Assembly (NCBI GenBank): GCA_017304945.1
Contig: JAFKLG010000057.1
Span: 62,001 to 126,000 of the forward strand
DNA length: 64,000 nucleotides
Source: Rhodospirillales bacterium
GTDB taxonomy: Bacteria; Pseudomonadota; Alphaproteobacteria; Acetobacterales; Acetobacteraceae
Reading direction: 5' to 3'
In this document: piece by piece, positions 43,614 to 52,387 of the stretch
Layout: each line of letters starts with the position of its first letter
Position numbering within the stretch: the first letter of the stretch is position 1
Translations under genes and position numbers: made by a program
The notes under the pieces: generated by a model
Databases searched by the model: none
What the model was told of the DNA's origin: nothing
Seen by the model: the letters and a program-made list of their open reading frames with translations, nothing else

Positions 43614-44648
43614 CTACTCGAACCCGATGCGCCCCCTCCGCATGTCGAACGCCACCGCCACATAGCGGAACAACAGCGTGCCGCTGTTCGATCGCGGCGT
43701 GGCCTTCGGCTTGATGTACATCGAGCGATCCGTGCGGAGGCGCAGATGCAGCGCGCCCGGCACCTCGAGTTCGAAGCTCTGGTCGGGCAGCAGGAATCCG
43801 TGCGGACCCAGCCGCATCGTCTGCGCCGATCCGGGGTCGAACACCGTGTCCCACTCGCCGGTGTCGAAGATCACCTCCTGGCAAGCGGCCGCTTCGCCGT
43901 TCACCCGGTAGCAGCCGCGCACCGACCCCCCATCCCACGACGGCAGTCCGATCGTGCTCGGGCGTCCGGGACGGAGATCGGCAAATCGGAACGGCGCCAA
44001 CGTGCCGGCCGAAGGGCCGAAGGTGATATGCGGCGCGCCACCCGACCGTGCGTCGACCACGAAGGCGGACCCGGCCTGCCCCGGAAGTTGCGCGAAGGGG
44101 CTGGCGAGCCGTCCGCCCGTGTCCATGCCGACGCCCATGACACCCGGCTTCTGGTCGCTGCCCGGGCAGCGTGGCTGTTCCGGTGCGCAGGACACCTGGG
44201 TGATCACCCCGATCCTGATCTTGCCGGTGGCAAGGCCGCTGCCGGGAAAGCGCACGGTCGCGAGGCCGACATAGCCGTCGAACCGCGTGCCGTCGACATA
44301 GGCCTGATGGATCGGGGTATCGGTGCGCTCCACCTCCGGCCCCACCTCGCGCTGGAACACGTAGAGACCCACCGATCCGGTATCCACGGACACCGGCGCC
44401 GCGGGACCATTGCCGATGCTGACCCGCACATAGTGCGGATTGCCGCCGGCTTCGCGCGCCACGAGGGGAACGGACGTCTCGCCCTGCTGCGCCCTCGTCG
44501 GCGTCGCCACGGCGAGGGCGAGCAGCACCAGCGGCGCGACACATCGGAGGCGCCGCGCGATCGTGCCCCGTGCACGGCGCGGGCGTCGTGCGGGTTGGGC
44601 GTGAGAGGGACGAAGGGAGGTGCGAAGTCTCAGGCTCGACGCGTCCAT
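43614..44648 (-). CDS. Secreted pepsin-like (A1-type) aspartic protease candidate
   Basis: The 344-residue protein has a basic N-terminus and signal (APLVLLALAVATPTRAQ) and two aspartic-protease half-sites: VSVDTGSVGLYVF (Asp89) and VIFDTGEWDTVF (Asp262). Between them come a flap-like YVDGTRFDGYVGLATVRFPG, GVMGVGMD and HITFGP, and the C-terminus GTLLFRYVAVAFDMRRGRIGF matches the last strand block of pepsins. Cysteine pairs 154/161 and 246/256 suggest disulfides and export. Bacterial A1-type proteins are rare (shewasins are known). A DUF3443-like secreted protein, which also carries a DTGS, is the main alternative. The start is uncertain because the leader is long; no GTG nearer the signal has a clear ribosome-binding site. 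Confidence 0.7.
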   Translation of the reverse strand: MDASSLRLRTSLRPSHAQPARRPRRARGTIARRLRCVAPLVLLALAVATPTRAQQGETSVPLVAREAGGNPHYVRVSIGNGPAAPVSVDTGSVGLYVFQREVGPEVERTDTPIHQAYVDGTRFDGYVGLATVRFPGSGLATGKIRIGVITQVSCAPEQPRCPGSDQKPGVMGVGMDTGGRLASPFAQLPGQAGSAFVVDARSGGAPHITFGPSAGTLAPFRFADLRPGRPSTIGLPSWDGGSVRGCYRVNGEAAACQEVIFDTGEWDTVFDPGSAQTMRLGPHGFLLPDQSFELEVPGALHLRLRTDRSMYIKPKATPRSNSGTLLFRYVAVAFDMRRGRIGFE

Positions 44649-44734
44649 GCCTTACGATAACCGCCGCTGCGCGCCGCACGCCTTGACCATGTCGAGAGCC
44701 TCGCTGCGCGTCGTCGATGCGAGCCGGTCGGTCG

Positions 44735-45073
44735 TCAGCGCCCCTCGGGTCCCGCATAGGCGCGCTCGACCTTGGCGATCCGCATCTCGTAATGCGCATA
44801 CCAACGCTCCTGCCCGGCCTTCTGCGCGGCGCGATGCGCGGAATGCGCCTTCCACGCGGCGATTGACGCCTCGTCGGTGAAATACGCGACGGTGATGCCG
44901 AGGCCGGACGGATCGCGCACCGACTCGGCGCCGAGACATCCCGGCTGCTGCAAGGCGAGCGTCGCCATCGCCTCCGCCATCGCGGCGTAGCCGTCATCAC
45001 CATCCGTCCGCTGCGAGGTGAAGATCACCGCGTAATAGGGCGGCTCGGGGGTGCGGGCGAAACCAGGACGCAT
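44735..45073 (-). CDS. Antibiotic-biosynthesis-monooxygenase (ABM) domain protein
   Basis: The 112-residue protein is an ABM-type ferredoxin-like fold: YYAVIFTSQRTDGDDGYAAMAEAMATLALQQPGCLGAESVRD (split in reading at residues 13-55) and ITVAYFTDEASIAAWKAHSAHRAAQ, followed by WYAHYEMRIAKVER. Such proteins include heme-degrading and quinone-forming enzymes as well as many of unknown role. The ATG at 45073 precedes the conserved start. It lies 54 bp after the SRAP gene on the same strand and 86 bp before the pepsin-like gene. Confidence 0.85.
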   Translation of the reverse strand: MRPGFARTPEPPYYAVIFTSQRTDGDDGYAAMAEAMATLALQQPGCLGAESVRDPSGLGITVAYFTDEASIAAWKAHSAHRAAQKAGQERWYAHYEMRIAKVERAYAGPEGR

Positions 45074-45127
45074 CGGCTCACTCCGGACAGGTGACTCGGG
45101 TCGACCTCGATCGCATGCCGGCGTGGT

Positions 45128-45718
45128 TCAGCCGACCTGCTCGACCGCCAGACTACCAGCCGGCAACGGTTTCAGCAGCGTGTTCGCTGCAACCGAGGGA
45201 TCCAGCCACGCCGCCCAATCGGCGCGATCCAGGATCGCGATCTGTCGGTCGTGGTACGGCGCGACGTCGGGGCCTGGTGGCATGGTCAGCATGGTGAAGG
45301 CTTCGCCCACCTCCGGCGTCGTCCGCCAGATCCCGGCGATGCAGAACCAGCGCGCGCCTGTGCGGGTGAACAGCCACTTGTCCTTGCGCTTCTTCTTCCG
45401 GTCGGCCGGATCGGTGAATTCGTAGAACCCGTCGGCCGGGATCAGGCAGCGACCGGCAGTGATCGCGCGTCCGTCGGAGCGGAAATTGTAGACCGGCCGG
45501 CCGCCGGGGCCCGGCCAGCTCCAGCGCCGCTGCACCAGGTCGCCCGCGCCCAGCTCCCCGGCGATGCCGCGCACGATGGGCGCCGTGTCGGTGATCCTGA
45601 TATCCAGGCGCGGCTGGATGTTGGGCACGCCCTCCGAGAAGCGGATGGTGATCCGCAGGTCCGCGAACTCCTCGAAGATCGTGGTGGTGTCCACGTCCAG
45701 CCGGTAGTTGTTGCACAT
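45128..45718 (-). CDS. SOS response-associated peptidase (SRAP/YedK/HMCES family)
   Basis: The 196-residue protein starts MCNNYR, so processing of Met1 exposes the catalytic Cys2 that forms a thiazolidine crosslink with abasic sites in single-stranded DNA. CLIPADGFYEFTDPAD is the family's core and APYHDRQIAIL carries the conserved histidine. It should protect abasic DNA. ATG at 45718 was chosen over 45730 because only it places Cys at position 2 and because GGAGGCC precedes it. The gene lies 45 bp downstream of dctM, so it may read through from the TRAP operon. Confidence 0.93.
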   Translation of the reverse strand: MCNNYRLDVDTTTIFEEFADLRITIRFSEGVPNIQPRLDIRITDTAPIVRGIAGELGAGDLVQRRWSWPGPGGRPVYNFRSDGRAITAGRCLIPADGFYEFTDPADRKKKRKDKWLFTRTGARWFCIAGIWRTTPEVGEAFTMLTMPPGPDVAPYHDRQIAILDRADWAAWLDPSVAANTLLKPLPAGSLAVEQVG

Positions 45719-45763
45719 GGGGGCCTCCATGCGGCGTCGGCGTGCACCGCGCCGGACGGCTGT

Positions 45764-47107
45764 CTATCCATACACGGCGTTCGGCAGCCACAGCGCGATT
45801 CCCGGCACCAGCGTCAGGATCACCACCGCCACCGCCATCAGCAGCACGAAGGGCAGCGTGCCCCAGATGATCGGCGACAGCCCGATATCCGGCGCGATGC
45901 GGTTGATGACGAAGATGTTCAGCCCGACCGGCGGATGGATCAGTCCCATCTCCATCACCACCGCCATGACCACGCCGAACCAGATCAGGTCGAACCCCGC
46001 GGCGCGCAGCGGCGGCAGGATGATCGGCGCCGTCATCAGGATGATGGAAACGGGCGGCAGGAAGAAGCCGAGCATCACGACCAGCAGCAGGATTGCGGTC
46101 AGCAGCAGGTATTTCGACAGATGCAGCGACACGATCCAGGCCGCCGCGCCCTGGCTGATGTGCAGGTAGCTCATCACGTAGCTGTAGAGCAGGCTCATGC
46201 CGATGATCATCAGCAGCATGCCGCTCTCGCCCAGCGTGCCGGTGAAGATCGGCACCAGGTCGCGCGGCTTCCACGCGCCGTAGACGACTGCGATCAGCAG
46301 CAGCGCCAGCACCGCGCCCAGGCCCGCGGTTTCCGACGGCGTGGCGATGCCGCCGTACAGCGCCACCATCACGCCGGTCAGCAGCACCAGGAACGGCAGC
46401 ACGCGGGGCGCCGCGGCCAGGCGCTCGCGCATGGTGAAGCGTTCCTCGCTGAGCAGCGGGCTGCGCGGACCGCCGGCCTCGGCCACCGCGGCGGCGGCGT
46501 GGCGTTCGGTGCGCCAGCGCAGCATGGCATAGCCGCTGAACAGCACGACCAGCAGCACGCCGGGGCCGAGGCCGGCGAGGAACAGCCGGCCCAGCGATTG
46601 TTCGGCGGCGACGGCGTAGAGGATCAGCACGATCGAGGGCGGCAGCAGGATGCCCAGCGTGCCGCCGGCCGCCACCAGCCCGGCGGCGAAGCCGGGGGAA
46701 TAGCCGCGATGCCGCATCTCCGGGATGCCGGAACTGCCGATCGCCGAACACGTGGCGGGTGACGATCCGGCCATGGCGGCGAACAGGCCGCAGGCCAAGG
46801 TAACGGCGACGCCGAGCCCGCCGGGGATGCGGTGGAGCCAGGTGTGCAGCGCGTCGTAGAGGTCCTTGCCGGCGCGGGACTTGCCGATCGCGGCGCCCTT
46901 CAGGATGAACAGCGGGATCGTCAGCAGGGTGATGCTGGCGAGTTCCTCGTACACGTTCTGCGCGATCGTATCGAGCGACGCCGCCGGCATGAACACCAGC
47001 ATGAACAGCGTCGCGACGGTGCCGAGGGCGAAGGCGATCGGGATGCCGGAAAACAGCACGGCGAGCGTGGCGCCGCCGTAGAGCAGGCCGATCTGCAGGG
47101 TGTTCAT
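45764..47107 (-). CDS. dctM: TRAP transporter large permease subunit DctM
   Basis: This 447-residue protein has about twelve membrane helices and the DctM hallmarks: GIPIAFALGTVATLFMLVFMP, LTIPLFILKGAAIGKSRAGKDLYDA, and MAGSSPATCSAIGSSGIPEM, the conserved serine/glycine region, plus LGILLPPSIVLILYAV and a later HPPVGLNIFVIN. It forms the Na+-coupled transport channel with DctQ and receives an organic-acid type ligand from DctP. Its ATG overlaps the dctQ stop by 4 nt (ATGA), a sure sign of coupling. Ligand unknown. Confidence 0.95.
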   Translation of the reverse strand: MNTLQIGLLYGGATLAVLFSGIPIAFALGTVATLFMLVFMPAASLDTIAQNVYEELASITLLTIPLFILKGAAIGKSRAGKDLYDALHTWLHRIPGGLGVAVTLACGLFAAMAGSSPATCSAIGSSGIPEMRHRGYSPGFAAGLVAAGGTLGILLPPSIVLILYAVAAEQSLGRLFLAGLGPGVLLVVLFSGYAMLRWRTERHAAAAVAEAGGPRSPLLSEERFTMRERLAAAPRVLPFLVLLTGVMVALYGGIATPSETAGLGAVLALLLIAVVYGAWKPRDLVPIFTGTLGESGMLLMIIGMSLLYSYVMSYLHISQGAAAWIVSLHLSKYLLLTAILLLVVMLGFFLPPVSIILMTAPIILPPLRAAGFDLIWFGVVMAVVMEMGLIHPPVGLNIFVINRIAPDIGLSPIIWGTLPFVLLMAVAVVILTLVPGIALWLPNAVYG

Positions 47108-47655
47108 GCGCGTGCGGTCCGGGGGCCGAAGGTCTGCAGCAGCAATTGCAGGGCGAGCAGCGCCATGCCGAAGGTCATCGCCGAGTAGGGGATCCAGAGC
47201 GGCGGCCCCCAGGCGGAGGGCGTGGTCTGCCCATCGACCCAGGCCTCGACCAGCAACTGCCAGCTCTTCCAGGCGAAGAAGCCACAGAAGACGCCGGCGA
47301 TCAGATCGGCGAGGCGGCGACGTACCCGGTCGGCGGCGGGCGGCAGCAGCGCGCCCAGCGCCTCGATGCCGACATGGCCGCGCCGCGCCTGGGTCCAGGC
47401 GGCGGAGGCGAAGGTCGCGCCCACCAGCAGGAACACCGACAGCTCGTCCTGCCAGTCGCTCGGAATCTCCAGGAAGTAGCGGCCGATCACCTCCCAGGTC
47501 AGCACGCAGCCGGCGGCGGCGAGCGCGATGGCGGACAGGAAGGCCATCAGCGTGTTGACCGCGTTCAGCGCGCGCTGGATCGCGCCGAGAACCCCGGTGG
47601 TCGGCACGTCCTCGGGCGTGTCGGGCAGCGAGTCGAGCGGCTCGTGGACGGTCAC
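47104..47655 (-). CDS. dctQ: TRAP transporter small permease subunit DctQ
   Basis: At 183 residues with four hydrophobic helices, this is a DctQ-type small permease. IQRALNAVNTLMAFLSAIALAAAG opens helix 1, and WEVIGRYFLEIPSDWQDELSVFL is the typical loop with R-Y-F and W-x-x-E. GTG at 47655, with GGAGG 7 nt upstream, was chosen; the longer open frame to 47745 reads through a dispersed repeat and gives Pro/Arg-rich sequence with no family resemblance. It is separated from dctP by a 247-bp repeat cluster, so the three TRAP genes may not be a single transcript of uniform level. Confidence 0.92.
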   Translation of the reverse strand: MTVHEPLDSLPDTPEDVPTTGVLGAIQRALNAVNTLMAFLSAIALAAAGCVLTWEVIGRYFLEIPSDWQDELSVFLLVGATFASAAWTQARRGHVGIEALGALLPPAADRVRRRLADLIAGVFCGFFAWKSWQLLVEAWVDGQTTPSAWGPPLWIPYSAMTFGMALLALQLLLQTFGPRTARA

Positions 47656-47689
47656 GCGCAAGCCTCCGCGTCGTGCGAGGTCCGCACCA

Positions 47690-47893
47690 CTCCCTCCCCC
47701 CTCGCGGGGCAGGGCCGGGGTGGGGGGGCGCCGCGAAGGACGCACCGCCGGTGCGCATGCCCCGACCGCCCCCGCCCCCTGACCCCCTCCCGCGAGGGGA
47801 GGGGGGACGAACCCGCGGGAACCACCCCCTCCCGCGAGGGGAGGGGGGACGAACCTGCGGGAACCACCCCCTCCCGCGAGCGGAGGGGGGACG
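47690..47893. repeat. Palindromic repeat family A and three 42-bp tandem units between dctP and dctQ
   Basis: The dctP-dctQ gap is filled with a family A element (about 47690-47781, including the GCACCGCCGGTGCGC palindrome also seen near 11490) and then three 42-bp units starting at 47782, 47824 and 47866, each ACCCCCTCCCGCGAGGGGAG plus GGGGGACGAACCYGCGGGAACC. The third is truncated. Strong hairpins here may attenuate or stabilise the operon transcript. No gene is supported in the gap. Confidence 0.88.
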
Positions 47894-47902
47894 GCGCGTG
47901 CA

Positions 47903-48937
47903 TCATCCCACCGCCTCGGCCAGTTTCAGCAGATTGGCGCAGGCGGCGTTGCGGGCGGCGAAATCCTTCCATGCGGTGTCCCGCGCGATCGCGCGCCACT
48001 TCTCGAGATCCGCCGCGCTCATGTCGGAGACCTTCACCCCCGCCTTGCCGTAGACGGTCGCCAGCTCTTCGTCGTCCGCCTTGGCCGCCTGCAGCGCGAA
48101 CGGCTCCTGCGCCGTGCCGGCTTCGGTGATGGCGGCCTGCTGGTCCGGCGTCAGCGCGTCGAACACGTTCTTGGACATCAGCAGCGGCTCGAACATGAAC
48201 CAGAAGCTGCCCTTGCGGCCGGAGGTGACGTTCTTGGCGATCTCCTCCAGCCGGAAGCTGATCAGGCTGGTCGAGGAGGTCACCGCGGCATCCAGCGAGC
48301 CGGTCTGCATCGCCGGATAGATCTCGTTCGACGGCACCGAGGAGATGATGCCGCCCGCCTGCTTCAGCATCAGGTCCATCTCGCGCGAGCCGCCGCGGAA
48401 CTTCAGCCCCTTCACGTCGTCCGGCGCGGTCACGGCGCCGGCGCGGGAGGCGATGCCGCCGGCCTGCCAGATCCAGGTGAGGATCTTCACGCCCTTGGCG
48501 TCCAGCAGCGCGGAGAGCTGCTTGCCGACCTCCGCGGTCTTCCAGGCCATCCCCTGTTCGTAGGTGCTGACCAGGGAGGGCATCAGCCCGATATTGACCT
48601 CCGGCAGCTCGCCGCCTGCATAGGCGAGCGGATACAGCGAGAGGTCGAGCGCGCCGCGCCGCAGCGCCGAGAACTGCGCGACCGTCTTCATCAGCGACGA
48701 GCCGGGATAGATCTCGAACTTCAGGCTGCCGTTGGTCTTCTGCTCGACCGCGGTGGCGAAGCGGCGCACCAGCCGGTCGCGGAAGTCGCCGCTATCGGCG
48801 CTGCCGCCCGGGAACTGGTGGCTGATCTTGAGCACCTTCGCCTCGGCGGCGTGTGCGGCGGGGCTGCGCAGCAGGGCCGGAGCGGCAAGCGCGGCAGACA
48901 GGGCAGCGCCCAGCGAGGCACGACGGGTCAGGGTCAT
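47903..48937 (-). CDS. dctP: TRAP transporter substrate-binding protein DctP
   Basis: The 344-residue protein has an N-terminal export signal with an RR (MTLTRRASLGAALSAALAAP) and cleavage near AHAAEA, then the TRAP-binding-protein fold: VLKISHQFPGGSADSGDFRDRLVRRFA, GSLKFEIYPGSSL, and the central KGLKFRGGSREMDLMLKQAGG where the carboxylate-binding arginine (Arg in KFRG) lies. SNEIYPAMQTGSLDAAVTS is another typical block. A small organic acid is the usual ligand. It heads the TRAP cluster, upstream of dctQ and dctM. Confidence 0.93.
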   Translation of the reverse strand: MTLTRRASLGAALSAALAAPALLRSPAAHAAEAKVLKISHQFPGGSADSGDFRDRLVRRFATAVEQKTNGSLKFEIYPGSSLMKTVAQFSALRRGALDLSLYPLAYAGGELPEVNIGLMPSLVSTYEQGMAWKTAEVGKQLSALLDAKGVKILTWIWQAGGIASRAGAVTAPDDVKGLKFRGGSREMDLMLKQAGGIISSVPSNEIYPAMQTGSLDAAVTSSTSLISFRLEEIAKNVTSGRKGSFWFMFEPLLMSKNVFDALTPDQQAAITEAGTAQEPFALQAAKADDEELATVYGKAGVKVSDMSAADLEKWRAIARDTAWKDFAARNAACANLLKLAEAVG

Positions 48938-49095
48938 CTCGAACGTCCGGATGTTACATCTCTGCGGCGCACGCTACCGATCACATCGGCCGAACGAAAG
49001 GGGGAGGGACCCAGGCGGCTTGACCGCGCCGCGCCGATCCGCCTCCCTGATCCGAACGGCCGGCACGCTCCGGCCCAACACGGGAGGAAGCGGCA

Positions 49096-50301
49096 ATGCA
49101 GCGCCATTATGGCTGGGTGATCGTCGCCGCTGGCGCGCTGACGACCTGCATCGGCATGGGCGCCATGTTCTCGCTGGCCGTGTTCCTGCAGCCGATCGCC
49201 GCGGACACCGGCTGGTCGCGCGCCGGCATCTCGAGCGCACTCACGATCGACTTCCTCGCCATGGGTGTCGCCGCGTTCGGCTGGGGCGCGCTCAGCGACC
49301 GGTTCGGGCCCAGGCCGGTGGTGCTGAGCGGCGCGGTGCTGCTGGGGTTGGGCCTCGTGCTGGCGCGGTCGGCGACCACGCTGCTGCAGTTCCAGCTCGC
49401 CTACGGGCTGCTGGTCGGCATCGCGGGGGGCGCGTTCTTCGCGCCGCTGATCGCGACCGCCTCGTCGTGGTTCGACAAGCACCGTAGCCTGGCGGTGTCG
49501 CTGGTCTCCGCCGGGATGGGGGTTGCGCCGATGACGGTGTCGCCCTTCGCCCGCTGGCTGATCACCACCTATGATTGGCGAACCGCCCAACTCGTGATCG
49601 GGCTGGTGGCCTGGGCGGTGCTGATCCCCGTCTCGTTCCTGATGCGCCGCGCCCCGGTCGCGGCATCGGCCCCCGGCATCGGGGCGGTGGCGGCGCCCGG
49701 ATTGACCGTCGGGCAGGCGTTGCGGTCGACGCCCTTCGTCGTGCTCGCGCTCACCTTCTTCGCCTGCTGCGCGACGCATTCCGGGCCGATCTTCCACACC
49801 GTCAGCTACGCGATCAGTTGCGGGCTGCCGCCGCTCACCGCGGTGACGATCTACAGCATGGAGGGGCTGGCGGGCCTCGGCGGGCGACTGGTGCTGGGGC
49901 TGGCGGGGGACCGGTTCGGCGCCAAGCCCGTGCTGGTCGTCGGGCTGCTGGTGCAGGCCTGCGCCGCGGGGGCGTATCTGTTCGCGCGCAGCCTCGGCGA
50001 GTTCTACGCCGTCGCCCTGGTGTTCGGCATGGCCTATGGCGGGGTGATGCCGCTCTACGCCGTGCTGGCCCGCGGCTATTTCGGGCCTCGCATCATGGGC
50101 AGCGTCTTCGGCGCCGCCACCATGATCTCTTCGCTCGGCATGGCGCTGGGACCGGTGCTGGGCGGCTGGATCTTCGACACGTTCGGGGCGTACGGGTGGC
50201 TCTACGTGGGGTCGTTCGCGATCGGCCTGGGCGCCGCCGCGATGGCGCTGTTCTTCCCGCCATTGCCGGAGGCGCGCCGCGTCGCCCTGCAAGCCGCGTA
50301 G
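49096..50301 (+). CDS. MFS transporter (OFA/MCT-like)
   Basis: This 401-residue protein has twelve helices and the MFS signature between helices 2 and 3, WGALSDRFGPRPVVLSGA, repeated weakly at GRLVLGLAGDRFGAKPVLVVGL. The opening HYGWVIVAAGALTTCIGMGAMFSLAVFLQPIA resembles oxalate/formate or monocarboxylate antiporters. Substrate is unknown. It is divergent from dctP across a 158-bp gap and convergent with the esterase gene. It is a typical length for the family. Confidence 0.9.
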   Translation: MQRHYGWVIVAAGALTTCIGMGAMFSLAVFLQPIAADTGWSRAGISSALTIDFLAMGVAAFGWGALSDRFGPRPVVLSGAVLLGLGLVLARSATTLLQFQLAYGLLVGIAGGAFFAPLIATASSWFDKHRSLAVSLVSAGMGVAPMTVSPFARWLITTYDWRTAQLVIGLVAWAVLIPVSFLMRRAPVAASAPGIGAVAAPGLTVGQALRSTPFVVLALTFFACCATHSGPIFHTVSYAISCGLPPLTAVTIYSMEGLAGLGGRLVLGLAGDRFGAKPVLVVGLLVQACAAGAYLFARSLGEFYAVALVFGMAYGGVMPLYAVLARGYFGPRIMGSVFGAATMISSLGMALGPVLGGWIFDTFGAYGWLYVGSFAIGLGAAAMALFFPPLPEARRVALQAA

Positions 50302-50367
50302 ACGCCAGGGGCGAGGGGGGCACGCGTGCCCCTCCGCCCACCGCCGCGGCGAACCGGCGCGTTCGCA

Positions 50368-51057
50368 TCACCCGAGCATGATCAGCCGCGCCAGCGCCGC
50401 GGGCTCGGTCAGCATCGGATAATGCCCCGTGTCCAGTTCGTGCCACGTGGCGCGGAGCCGCGTCGCCGCCCGCTCCTGGTGCGCGCGCGGCGGGTTCGGG
50501 CTCTGCCGGCACCAGATCACCGAGGCCCGCCAGTCTATGTCCCAGAACCGGTCGAGCTTCACCGGCGCCGTCATCGCCGCGACCGGATGCGGGGTCACCC
50601 GCGCCAGCGCCCAGTCCTTGGTGGCCGGGTCGAGCGAGGCGAACATCCGCCCCGCCGCGTCCTCGGGCGACGGTCCGGTCGCCAGCGCCGTGGTGACCGC
50701 GGTCGGCCGCTGGACGTGATCCGCGAGCGTCTCCCCGTCGAACAGCGCCAGCGCGTCGGCCAGCACCAGCCGGCCGACCCGGTCCGGCACCTGTTCGGCA
50801 ACCCGGCACAGCACCATCCCGCCGCAGCTCGTGCCGACCAGCACGACGTCGCGCAGATCCTCGAAGAACAGCAGCTCCGTGATCTCGGCCGCGTGGCTCT
50901 CGGTGTCGATGCCCGGGCGCAGCGCGTGCCGCCGCTCCGCGCAGCCGTCCAGCGTCGGCGCGAACACCGTGTGCCCCGCCGCGCGCAGATGCGGCGTGAC
51001 GCGCTGCCAGATCCAGCCGCCTTGATACGCGCCGTGCAGCAGCACGATCGTCGCCAT
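50368..51057 (-). CDS. Alpha/beta hydrolase (EstC / hydroxynitrile-lyase-like)
   Basis: The 229-residue protein has TIVLLHGAYQGGWIWQRVTPHL (oxyanion HG), the nucleophile elbow VVLVGTSCGGMVLCRV and the C-terminal LDTGHYPMLTEPAALARLI with the catalytic histidine. Its size and the G-T-S-C-G elbow resemble plant salicylate-binding esterases and hydroxynitrile lyases and their bacterial EstC relatives. ATG at 51057 has GGGGGAGGAAC upstream. It is convergent with the MFS gene and divergent from the thiolase gene. Confidence 0.88.
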   Translation of the reverse strand: MATIVLLHGAYQGGWIWQRVTPHLRAAGHTVFAPTLDGCAERRHALRPGIDTESHAAEITELLFFEDLRDVVLVGTSCGGMVLCRVAEQVPDRVGRLVLADALALFDGETLADHVQRPTAVTTALATGPSPEDAAGRMFASLDPATKDWALARVTPHPVAAMTAPVKLDRFWDIDWRASVIWCRQSPNPPRAHQERAATRLRATWHELDTGHYPMLTEPAALARLIMLG

Positions 51058-51183
51058 GGCTGTTCCTCCCCCGGGGCCGTTCCTCTCGTTGCGCGTCAGC
51101 GTGGCGCCGGACCCGGCTTGCGTCAAACCCGTGGGTATGTGAAGCACCCCGCCAGTACAACCGGCTCCAAAGGGCAGATCATC

Positions 51184-52365
51184 ATGCAGCGCGACGTCGT
51201 CATCGTCTCGGGTGTGCGTACCGCCATCGGCGATTTCGGGGGCAGCCTGAAGGACATCCCGCCGACCGAACTCGGCGCCCAGGTCGCGCGCGAGGCGCTC
51301 TCCCGCGCCGGCGTCGCGGGCGAGGAAGTCGGCCACGTGGTGTTCGGCAACGTCATCCATACCGAGGCGAAGGACATGTACCTGTCCCGAGTGGCGGCGA
51401 TCGGGGCCGGGATCACCCAGGACGCGCCGGCCATGACGCTGAACCGGCTGTGCGGCTCCGGCCTGCAGGCGATTGTCTCGGCGGCCCAGGCGGTGACCCT
51501 GGGCGACGCGGACATCGCGGTCGCCGGCGGGGCGGAGAGCATGAGCCGCGCCGCCTATCTCGCCTCCGGCATGCGCTGGGGCGCGCGCATGGGCGACGGC
51601 AAGATGATCGACATGATGACGGCCGCGCTGCACGACCCGTTCCACAACATCCACATGGGCGAGACGGCCGAGAACCTGGCGGAGAGCCACCAGATCACCC
51701 GCCAGCAGCAGGACGAGCTGGCGGTCGAATCGCACCGCCGCGCGGCACGCGCCATCGCCGAGGGCCGTTTCAAGGCGCAGATCCTGCCGGTCACCTTGAA
51801 GACGCGAAAGGGCGAGACGGTGTTCGACACCGACGAGCACGTGCGCCCCGACGCCAAGCTCGAGGACATGCAGAAGCTGCGGCCGGTGTTCCGCAAGGAC
51901 GGGACGGTGACCGCCGGCAACGCCTCGGGGATCAATGACGGCGCCTCGGCCGTGGTGCTGATGGATGCCGAGACGGCGGCGAAGCGGGGCGCCAAGGCGA
52001 TGGGACGCCTGGTCGCCTACGCGCATGCCGGGGTCGACCCGAAGATCATGGGCATCGGTCCGGTGCCGGCCAGCCGCAAGGCGCTGCAGAAGGCCGGCTT
52101 GACGCTGGACGACATGGACGTGATCGAGAGCAACGAGGCGTTCGCCGCTCAGGCCTGTGCGGTGGCCCGCGACCTGGGGTTCGCCCCGGACAAGGTGAAC
52201 CCCAACGGCTCCGGCATCTCGCTGGGCCACCCGGTCGGCGCCACGGGATCGATGCTGACGGTCAAGGCGCTCTACGAGCTCGAGCGCATCGGCGGCCGCT
52301 ACGCGCTGGTCACCATGTGCATCGGCGGCGGCCAGGGCATCGCGGCGATCTTCGAGCGGGTCTGA
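51184..52365 (+). CDS. Acetyl-CoA C-acyltransferase (thiolase)
   Basis: The 393-residue enzyme has all thiolase catalytic positions: Cys90 in LNRLCGSGLQAI, His349 in GISLGHPVGATG and Cys379 in ALVTMCIGGGQGIA. VIVSGVRTAIGDFGGSLKD is the usual start. Acetoacetyl-CoA synthesis or beta-oxidation are both possible; the sequence resembles BktB/PhaA-type degradative or biosynthetic enzymes equally. The ATG at 51184 begins the family block; an open frame running further upstream lies in the neighbouring gene's antisense region. No other fatty-acid or PHA genes are adjacent. Cytoplasmic. Confidence 0.93.
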   Translation: MQRDVVIVSGVRTAIGDFGGSLKDIPPTELGAQVAREALSRAGVAGEEVGHVVFGNVIHTEAKDMYLSRVAAIGAGITQDAPAMTLNRLCGSGLQAIVSAAQAVTLGDADIAVAGGAESMSRAAYLASGMRWGARMGDGKMIDMMTAALHDPFHNIHMGETAENLAESHQITRQQQDELAVESHRRAARAIAEGRFKAQILPVTLKTRKGETVFDTDEHVRPDAKLEDMQKLRPVFRKDGTVTAGNASGINDGASAVVLMDAETAAKRGAKAMGRLVAYAHAGVDPKIMGIGPVPASRKALQKAGLTLDDMDVIESNEAFAAQACAVARDLGFAPDKVNPNGSGISLGHPVGATGSMLTVKALYELERIGGRYALVTMCIGGGQGIAAIFERV

Positions 52366-52387
52366 GCCGATCGACGGGGGGCGGCCC

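Noticed and set aside
47782..47893. CRISPR-like appearance of the 42-bp tandem units
   Set aside because: No unique spacers; the whole unit repeats.
50326..51183. Upstream extension of the thiolase frame
   Set aside because: The 285 extra codons run antisense to the esterase gene and show no domain; the thiolase family block begins exactly at ATG 51184.
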